A stretch of DNA of 64,000 nucleotides from Parvibaculum sp. (GTDB lineage: Bacteria; Pseudomonadota; Alphaproteobacteria; Parvibaculales; Parvibaculaceae). Position numbers and translations under genes: made by a program. A model generated the notes under the pieces. That model had not been told where the DNA came from and did no database searches. It saw only the letters and a list, made by a program, of their open reading frames with translations. Shown here in pieces: positions 59,108 through 64,000 of the stretch (the stretch's first letter is position 1; every line of letters starts with the position of its first letter). The DNA is taken from contig NZNS01000005.1 in NCBI GenBank assembly GCA_002694985.1, positions 1 through 64,000 on the forward strand. The letters run 5' to 3'.

Positions 59108-61027
59108 TTATACCTTGAATTTCGTCTCCACATAGTTGACGAGCATCGCGACGGATTCATCTACCGGCATCGATGAGGTGTCGATTACCATTTCAGGTGC
59201 TTCAGGCGCTTCATAGGGGGCAGAAATACCTGTGAAATCCTTGATTTCACCTGCTCTGGCCTTCTTGTAGAGCCCCTTCGGATCGCGCGCCTCGCAAGTC
59301 GCCACATCGGCATTCACATAAATCTCGTGGAAGTCCTTGCCCGACGCTTCACGCGCACGGTCTCGGTCCGAACGATAAGGCGAGATGAACGACGTGATGA
59401 CAATGACGCCGGCGCGCGCGAAAAGCGCAGCCACTTCGCCGACGCGGCGAATATTTTCAGCACGATCTTCCGGCGAAAAGCTCAGATTCGCATTGAGTCC
59501 GTGGCGAACGTTATCCCCGTCCAGCACATAGACATTATATCCCTTCTCAAAGAGCTTCTGTTCAAGCGCCACAGCGACGGTCGACTTGCCAGCGCCGGAG
59601 AGACCCGTGAACCAGAGGACGCCCCCCTTGTGACCATTTCGGAAAGTACGCTGCTCGGTAGTCACGCCGTGCTCAACGCGTGTAATATTGGTCGAGCGGG
59701 AGGTGATGAGCTCGCGCTGGTCGGCGTAGCCCTCCATCGAGATGATGCCGCCACCGGCAATGTCATATTTGTCGATGAGAACAAAACGGCCGGTTTTCGG
59801 TGCTTCGTTGAATTCGTCGAGCGCCAGCATCCGGCGCGCCCGCAACACGACCTCGGCAACCTGATTGCGTTCGACCGCGTTGGACGACGTATTCGAAAGG
59901 TCGCTCGTGTCGATGATGCTTTCAATCGATTGAACGGTAACCGGCGCCTCAAGCGTACCCAGCTTGATACGGTAGCTTTTGCCCTTGGTCATGGGCTCAT
60001 GACCAAGCCAGAAAATCCGGGCACGGAACACATCCGTCTCGATAGGCGGATTTTCAACGTGACTGATCAACTCGCCGCGCTCGACGAAAATCTGCTCGTC
60101 AAGCGTGATGCCGACGCACTGTCCCGCCACGGCTTCCGTTGGCGCCTGATGGCCGGGAATAGTCGACCAGTACTCGATCGATTTGACCTTGGCCTTCTTG
60201 TTCGACGGCGAGAAAACGATCTCGTCACCGACCGAAAAACGGCCCTCTTCGATACGGCCTGCAATGATGCGACGGTGGTCAAACTTGTAGATGTCCTGCA
60301 CCGGGAAACGCAGCGGACGATCGATGGGTGAAGCGTTCGGCATGAAGCTGTCGAGTGCCTTGACGATCGTCGGCCCCTTGTACCAGGGCATCTTGTCGGA
60401 CTCGTTGACGATGAAATCGCCCTGACGCGCCGAAACAGGGATGACGAAGGTCGGCGTTACGCCGATAGACGTAAGGTAGTCGCGATATTCCTGCTCGATC
60501 AGATCAAATTGATCCTTCTCGTAATCGATCAGGTCCATTTTGTTGACCGCCACCGCAACCTGTCGAATACCGAGAAGATGCAGCAGATAGCCATGACGGC
60601 GCGATTGCTCGCGCACACCTTCGGCAGCATCAATGATGAGGAGCGCCGCATCGGACTGCGCCGCGCCCGTGATCATGTTCTTCAGAAATTCCTTGTGCCC
60701 CGGCGCATCGATGATCGTGTAATCGCGCGCATCGGTCTTGAACCAGATCTGGCTGGTGTCGATGGTGATGCCCTGATCGCGCTCTGCCTGAAGCGCGTCC
60801 ATGAGAAAGGCCCATTCGAAAGGCACACCGCGACGCTCGCACATGGCTTTGATGGACTCGTATTTGCCATCCGGCAGCGAGCCCGTGTCGTGGAACATAC
60901 GGCCGACAAGCGTGGATTTGCCATGATCGACATGGCCGACGATGACGATGCGTAGCAAATCACGCGCAGAGGCGGGATTCTGGTTTACGGCGGCAAGCCT
61001 TACCTTGGCTTCAGATGCTTCAGGCAT
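59108..61027 (-). CDS. cysNC: Bifunctional sulfate adenylyltransferase subunit 1/APS kinase
   Basis: The protein has 639 residues from the ATG at 61027; the frame stays open upstream but would overlap cysD in an unrelated frame. The N-terminal GTPase has [40 protein letters not shown] and NKMDLIDY. The C-terminal APS kinase has [30 protein letters not shown] and the [13 protein letters not shown] segment. Together with CysD it makes APS and then PAPS. The fusion is typical of rhizobial NodQ/CysNC. PAPS can serve sulfate reduction or sulfotransferases. Confidence 0.97.
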   Translation of the reverse strand: MPEASEAKVRLAAVNQNPASARDLLRIVIVGHVDHGKSTLVGRMFHDTGSLPDGKYESIKAMCERRGVPFEWAFLMDALQAERDQGITIDTSQIWFKTDARDYTIIDAPGHKEFLKNMITGAAQSDAALLIIDAAEGVREQSRRHGYLLHLLGIRQVAVAVNKMDLIDYEKDQFDLIEQEYRDYLTSIGVTPTFVIPVSARQGDFIVNESDKMPWYKGPTIVKALDSFMPNASPIDRPLRFPVQDIYKFDHRRIIAGRIEEGRFSVGDEIVFSPSNKKAKVKSIEYWSTIPGHQAPTEAVAGQCVGITLDEQIFVERGELISHVENPPIETDVFRARIFWLGHEPMTKGKSYRIKLGTLEAPVTVQSIESIIDTSDLSNTSSNAVERNQVAEVVLRARRMLALDEFNEAPKTGRFVLIDKYDIAGGGIISMEGYADQRELITSRSTNITRVEHGVTTEQRTFRNGHKGGVLWFTGLSGAGKSTVAVALEQKLFEKGYNVYVLDGDNVRHGLNANLSFSPEDRAENIRRVGEVAALFARAGVIVITSFISPYRSDRDRAREASGKDFHEIYVNADVATCEARDPKGLYKKARAGEIKDFTGISAPYEAPEAPEMVIDTSSMPVDESVAMLVNYVETKFKV

Positions 61028-61040
61028 TTGCGGAACTCCC

Positions 61041-61835
61041 TTACAGATAGCCGTCGGCACGGAGACGTTCGAAAGCATCTTCCGACTCGTGATCCATGGC
61101 GCGTCCGGAACGCTCGGAGATTCTGGTCGTCCGCAGTTCCTCGATGATTTCCTCAATGGATGTGGCTGTGCTCGCAACCGGGGAGGTAATGTCCTTGTCG
61201 CCGAGCGAACGGTAACGCTTGCCGTCCTGCGCAAAGTAAAGCGGGATAGTCGGTATCTGCTCACGCAGCGTGTAGAGCCAGATGTCGATCTCGGTCCAGT
61301 GCAGCAAAGGATGTACCCGGATATGCGTTCCCGGCGGGAAGTCAGTCTTGAACTGGTCCCAGAACTCTGGCGGCTGATCCTTGAAGTCCCATTGGCCGGT
61401 CGCGCCGCGCGGGCTGAAAACGCGCTCCTTGGCGCGGGTCGCCTCTTCGTCACGCCGGATGCCCGCGAATAGCGCATTGAACTTGTGCTTCTCGATCGCC
61501 TTTTTAAGACCGGCGGTTTTGCGCGCGGCGGAACGTGCAGCCGGCGGCAGCGTATCGTCAATTTCCTCGATGGGAGGGCAGAGTTCGCGAATGAAGTTCA
61601 GATTCCACTCCGCTGCATAGCGATCGCGGAATTCGTACATTTCGGGAAACTTCTTTTCCGTATCGACATGCATCACCGGGAAAGGCACGTGCCCGAAAAA
61701 AGCCTTGCGCGCCAGCCAGATCATCACGTTGGAGTCCTTGCCCAACGACCAGAGCATCGCGATGTTCTCGATCCTGTTAAAGGCTTCGCGGAAGATGAAA
61801 ATGCTCTGGCTTTCGAGCTGATCGAGACGATCCAT
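61041..61835 (-). CDS. cysD: Sulfate adenylyltransferase subunit 2
   Basis: The protein has 264 residues, slightly shorter than in enterobacteria. The PP-loop motif is [19 protein letters not shown], followed by [36 protein letters not shown] and [18 protein letters not shown]. It carries the adenylyl transfer centre and is driven by GTP hydrolysis of CysN. The upstream 170 bases hold a dyad-rich AT stretch, probably the promoter. No cysH, cysI or cysG is nearby, so this operon supplies PAPS without the reducing steps. Confidence 0.96.
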   Translation of the reverse strand: MDRLDQLESQSIFIFREAFNRIENIAMLWSLGKDSNVMIWLARKAFFGHVPFPVMHVDTEKKFPEMYEFRDRYAAEWNLNFIRELCPPIEEIDDTLPPAARSAARKTAGLKKAIEKHKFNALFAGIRRDEEATRAKERVFSPRGATGQWDFKDQPPEFWDQFKTDFPPGTHIRVHPLLHWTEIDIWLYTLREQIPTIPLYFAQDGKRYRSLGDKDITSPVASTATSIEEIIEELRTTRISERSGRAMDHESEDAFERLRADGYL

Positions 61836-62005
61836 GACTGCCTTCCTGCCCGGAAACGCATATCGTTTCCGTCACAAACCACATGAAAAAATCGGAATTA
61901 AAGAACTAACCCCGTCACGGGTTGTGATTTAATCTCCCGCGCCGATCAATGCAAGTCTGAACTAAGTGCAAATGACGACGCCCGCACACTAAATAAAGCA
62001 AAAAT

Positions 62006-62338
62006 CTAGCGGCGTGAGCCCCCAATTGCCCCTCCGGAAAGCCTGCCGCCGCGCGCCGCAGGTACATATTTGTCCGCAGCACGCTGGATGGGCCGGATGC
62101 GACCGGAGGAGACAGCTCTGCTCGTCCCTTCAAGCTTTATCATCAACGCATCGATCCGCTCTCTCATGTCCCGCTCTATCCGGGCTTGCTCCATTTCCCG
62201 CTGATTCCTGCGGCTGCTGACTTGCAGCGCCGTGAGAACCACAACCAGAAAAACAAACCCGCCAATGGAAATCAGTGTCTCCAGGGACATATTCCCAAGG
62301 AGTTCAGCAACCGGCATATCGTCCCCCATCCAATTCAT
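62006..62338 (-). CDS. Small single-helix membrane protein
   Basis: The protein has 110 residues, or 103 from an ATG at 62317 that has GGGGGA just upstream and is preferable. One helix (LETLISIGGFVFLVVVLTAL) is followed by a coiled-coil-like stretch (RNQREMEQARIERDMRERIDAL) and a basic Gly/Arg tail. It resembles short membrane-anchored coiled-coil proteins found in many alphaproteobacteria, without a known role. It stands alone upstream of cysD, reading the same way. Confidence 0.6.
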   Translation of the reverse strand: MNWMGDDMPVAELLGNMSLETLISIGGFVFLVVVLTALQVSSRRNQREMEQARIERDMRERIDALMIKLEGTSRAVSSGRIRPIQRAADKYVPAARGGRLSGGAIGGSRR

Positions 62339-62593
62339 CCAGCGCAGCCACTCGCGCGTCCTTCGCAGAATCTATGCAGATTCCGGGCCTTTTCCAGTGC
62401 ATTGAAGTACCAGCGAAAAGGGAAAGAGACGCAGGATAACCACGGCTAAATTTGAGGCACGTGATGAGGATTTAAGCAAGGAAGCTCCGGAAAAGCGCCT
62501 CCACACCTCACAAAGAGCCGCTTTCGCCGAAGGCGGAGGTTGTGTATGTAACCCATCAGTAGCGCACCGACAGATCGACGGGGATGAACGCAT

Positions 62594-63238
62594 ATGGATA
62601 ACGCCATCGACAGCCTCATCGCCGGATACCGCGCCTTCCGCCAGGGCCAATATCGTCAGAATGAGGAGCGATATCAGGCGCTTGCGGCAAAGCGGCAGCA
62701 GCCCAAGGCCCTCGTCATTGCCTGTTGCGACAGCCGCACCGACCCCGCCATGGTGTTCCAGTCCGACCCCGGCGAGCTTTTCGTGGTGCGCAACGTGGCT
62801 AATCTGGTGCCGCCCTATGAACCCGACAGCCACTACCACGGCACCAGTGCAGCCCTGGAATTCGGCGTAAAATCCCTGGAAATCAAGGATGTAATCGTGA
62901 TGGGTCATGCCGGCTGCGGTGGCATCGAGGCGCTTTACGAGGGCGCGAAAGGCAACCCGCCGCCCGGCGACTTTATCCCCAACTGGATCTCGCTCGCCGG
63001 AGACATCGCCGAGCAAGTCACTGAAAAACATGGCCATCTGGAGCGGCACGCGGCACTCAGGCTGATGGAGCAGCGTGCCGTGATCGCATCGCTCGACCGC
63101 CTGCGCACCTTCCCCTTCATCGCGGAACGCGAAAATCGGGGCGAACTCCGGCTTCATGGCTGGTTCTACGGCATCGGCACGGGCCTGCTGTCGATCTACG
63201 ACCCTGACACGGACCGCTTTGTCGACGTAACGGAGTAA
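62594..63238 (+). CDS. Beta-class carbonic anhydrase
   Basis: The protein has 214 residues. The zinc ligands C44, H105 and C108 lie in ACCDSRTDP and GHAGCGG, with the catalytic D46-R48 dyad. VVRNVANLVPPYE, TSAALEFGVKSL and LHGWFYGIGTGLLSIYD are the conserved family blocks. No extra domain or signal peptide is present, so it works in the cytosol, supplying bicarbonate. It is preceded by a 250-base region with no clear coding sequence, and converges with the SH3 gene. Confidence 0.95.
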   Translation: MDNAIDSLIAGYRAFRQGQYRQNEERYQALAAKRQQPKALVIACCDSRTDPAMVFQSDPGELFVVRNVANLVPPYEPDSHYHGTSAALEFGVKSLEIKDVIVMGHAGCGGIEALYEGAKGNPPPGDFIPNWISLAGDIAEQVTEKHGHLERHAALRLMEQRAVIASLDRLRTFPFIAERENRGELRLHGWFYGIGTGLLSIYDPDTDRFVDVTE

Positions 63239-63325
63239 CCGGCACAATTCGGAAGTGGCGGAAACCCGCCATCGTTCCGCACCCGGATTTCACTGTCACC
63301 GTAATGTCATAAAAACGTCAAAGAA

Positions 63326-63362
63326 GACGGACTTGTCCCCGAAGCGAGGACAAGTGACCGTC
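63326..63362 (+). terminator. Hairpin between convergent genes
   Basis: GACGG-ACTTGTCC (63326-63338) pairs with GGACAAGT-GA-CCGTC (63348-63362), an eight-base perfect stem extended by five more pairs past a two-base bulge. It lies between the convergent carbonic anhydrase and SH3 genes. No T-run follows in either direction, so termination is only probable. Confidence 0.45.
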
Positions 63363-63381
63363 CGGCGGCAGCCGTCAAAAA

Positions 63382-64000
63382 TCAGGAACAGTTCGCAGGC
63401 TGCTCGCCGCTGACATAGTCGCGGAAGACCCAACCCACCGTCCCGTCCTCGCGCTTCACCTCGCGCCAGTAATCCGTGCGGTCATGACCGAGAAGTGCGA
63501 CGTGCTCGCATGAATTGAGGACGCCGACAGCTTGTCCCCCATTATCGGGCTTCGCACGGATATAGACGCTACTGGTCGCGAAATGCGGATCGGCAAAGGG
63601 AAAAATCTTGTCCCCGTTTTCTTCCGCCTCGGAAACGGCGTTTGCAGGCGCCGAAACCGATACCGTCTCCACAGGAGCGGTCATACCAGATACTCCCGAT
63701 ACGGATGATCTACCGGGCATCTCCGATGCTCCGCCCTCGCGCGGCGCGCCCCCGCCTGCCACGCCAGCCGCCGGAACGAAAGAGGCCTGCTGGACGGTAG
63801 CGGTCTCATCCGCGGGACTGCGGGAAGCGATATCGCCGCCCGCACGGGAAGTCATGTCCGCAAGTTGAGGCTCCGCGCTTCTCATATCCGTGGTCGGAAG
63901 AATTTCGTTGCCTCGCACGGGCACCGTCTGCGCTGTCTGCCGCGCATCCATTGAGGCAACAGAAACCTCGCCGGTCGCCGTATCGACATCAATCACCAGA
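63382..64000 (-). CDS. SH3-domain protein, 5' end beyond the window
   Basis: At least 206 residues are visible. The frame is open at the window edge, although a GTG at 63996 could be a start. A Ser/Ala/Glu-rich disordered region makes up the first two thirds. A bacterial SH3 (SH3b) domain ends the protein: SSVYIRAKPDNGGQAVGVLNSCEHVALLGHDRTDYWREVKREDGTVGWVFRDYVSG. Such domains bind peptidoglycan or other envelope ligands. No signal peptide is visible in this part. Confidence 0.75.
   Translation of the reverse strand, partial: LVIDVDTATGEVSVASMDARQTAQTVPVRGNEILPTTDMRSAEPQLADMTSRAGGDIASRSPADETATVQQASFVPAAGVAGGGAPREGGASEMPGRSSVSGVSGMTAPVETVSVSAPANAVSEAEENGDKIFPFADPHFATSSVYIRAKPDNGGQAVGVLNSCEHVALLGHDRTDYWREVKREDGTVGWVFRDYVSGEQPANCS

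Noticed and set aside
61028..61561. N-terminal extension of the CysN/CysC frame
   Set aside because: It lies within cysD in another frame, is Arg/Ser-rich, and the normal family start MPEASEAK at 61027 is present.
1..64000. CRISPR arrays, insertion sequences, prophage genes, rRNA genes
   Set aside because: No regularly spaced repeats, transposase, integrase, phage structural protein or rRNA sequence was found.

Overview
The window is a chromosomal segment of an alphaproteobacterium with roughly 60% G+C. Several gene orders are typical of the class: rlpA-dac-tmk-(holB)-metG-tatD-MBL, mfd-sdhE divergent from recG, and glmU-glmS. Proteins such as an IalB-family protein, HspQ, SdhE and fused CysN/CysC, plus many acyl-CoA genes, point to a metabolically versatile Hyphomicrobiales/Parvibaculum-like heterotroph. 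That placement is inferred from gene content only.

Region by region. (1) 1-3.2 kb is a gene graveyard: the 3' end of an Rhs protein with a frameshifted tip and a candidate immunity gene, a second Rhs tip in inverted orientation, a YD-repeat scrap, an N-terminally clipped MqsA-like antitoxin lying tail-on against the last 170 codons of hsdR, and the back half of a small exported-protein gene. (2) 3.3-4.4 kb carries two intact exported paralogues of that last fragment, each followed by a strong terminator. (3) 4.4-17.1 kb, minus strand, is the housekeeping run rlpA, dac, tmk, holB, metG, tatD and a metallo-beta-lactamase-fold hydrolase. It is interrupted between tmk and holB by a plus-strand phosphite-oxidation operon with the full ptxABCDE order (ABC transporter, NAD-phosphite dehydrogenase, LysR regulator) and by an M23-family protein. 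(4) 17.2-37.8 kb is accessory metabolism: a MmgE/PrpD protein, tRNA-Ser(UGA), a thioesterase, a GST, two tandem MFS carriers with a dead gene between them, a malyl-CoA-lyase-like protein, an Old Yellow Enzyme homologue, HspQ, an acetyltransferase, IalB, an oligopeptide-binding protein, an AMACR-like CoA enzyme, an acyl-CoA ligase, a sodium:solute symporter with a 37-residue companion, an SDR and a FrnE-type DsbA. (5) 37.8-45 kb holds a styrene-oxide-isomerase/hydroxylaminobenzene-mutase-like membrane protein, mfd, sdhE, recG and a DUF502 protein. (6) 45-53.3 kb holds a dead DUF7064-like gene, an APH-like kinase with its DUF6285 partner, a PAS protein, an SGNH/MBOAT acyl-transfer pair, and a thiolase next to an HMG-CoA-synthase-like/DUF35 fusion. 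(7) 53.3-64 kb holds a TPR-SPOR protein, glmS, glmU, galE, cysNC, cysD, a beta-carbonic anhydrase and an SH3-domain protein that runs off the edge.

Functional themes are phosphite as a phosphorus source, acyl-CoA/carboxylate turnover, envelope and surface-glycan synthesis (UDP-GlcNAc, UDP-Gal, PAPS, O-acylation) and DNA repair. The most informative points are the ptx operon splitting a housekeeping operon, a thiolase paired with an HMGS-like partner that lacks the catalytic cysteine, the symporter micro-protein, and at least seven independently decayed genes that can still be read across frames.
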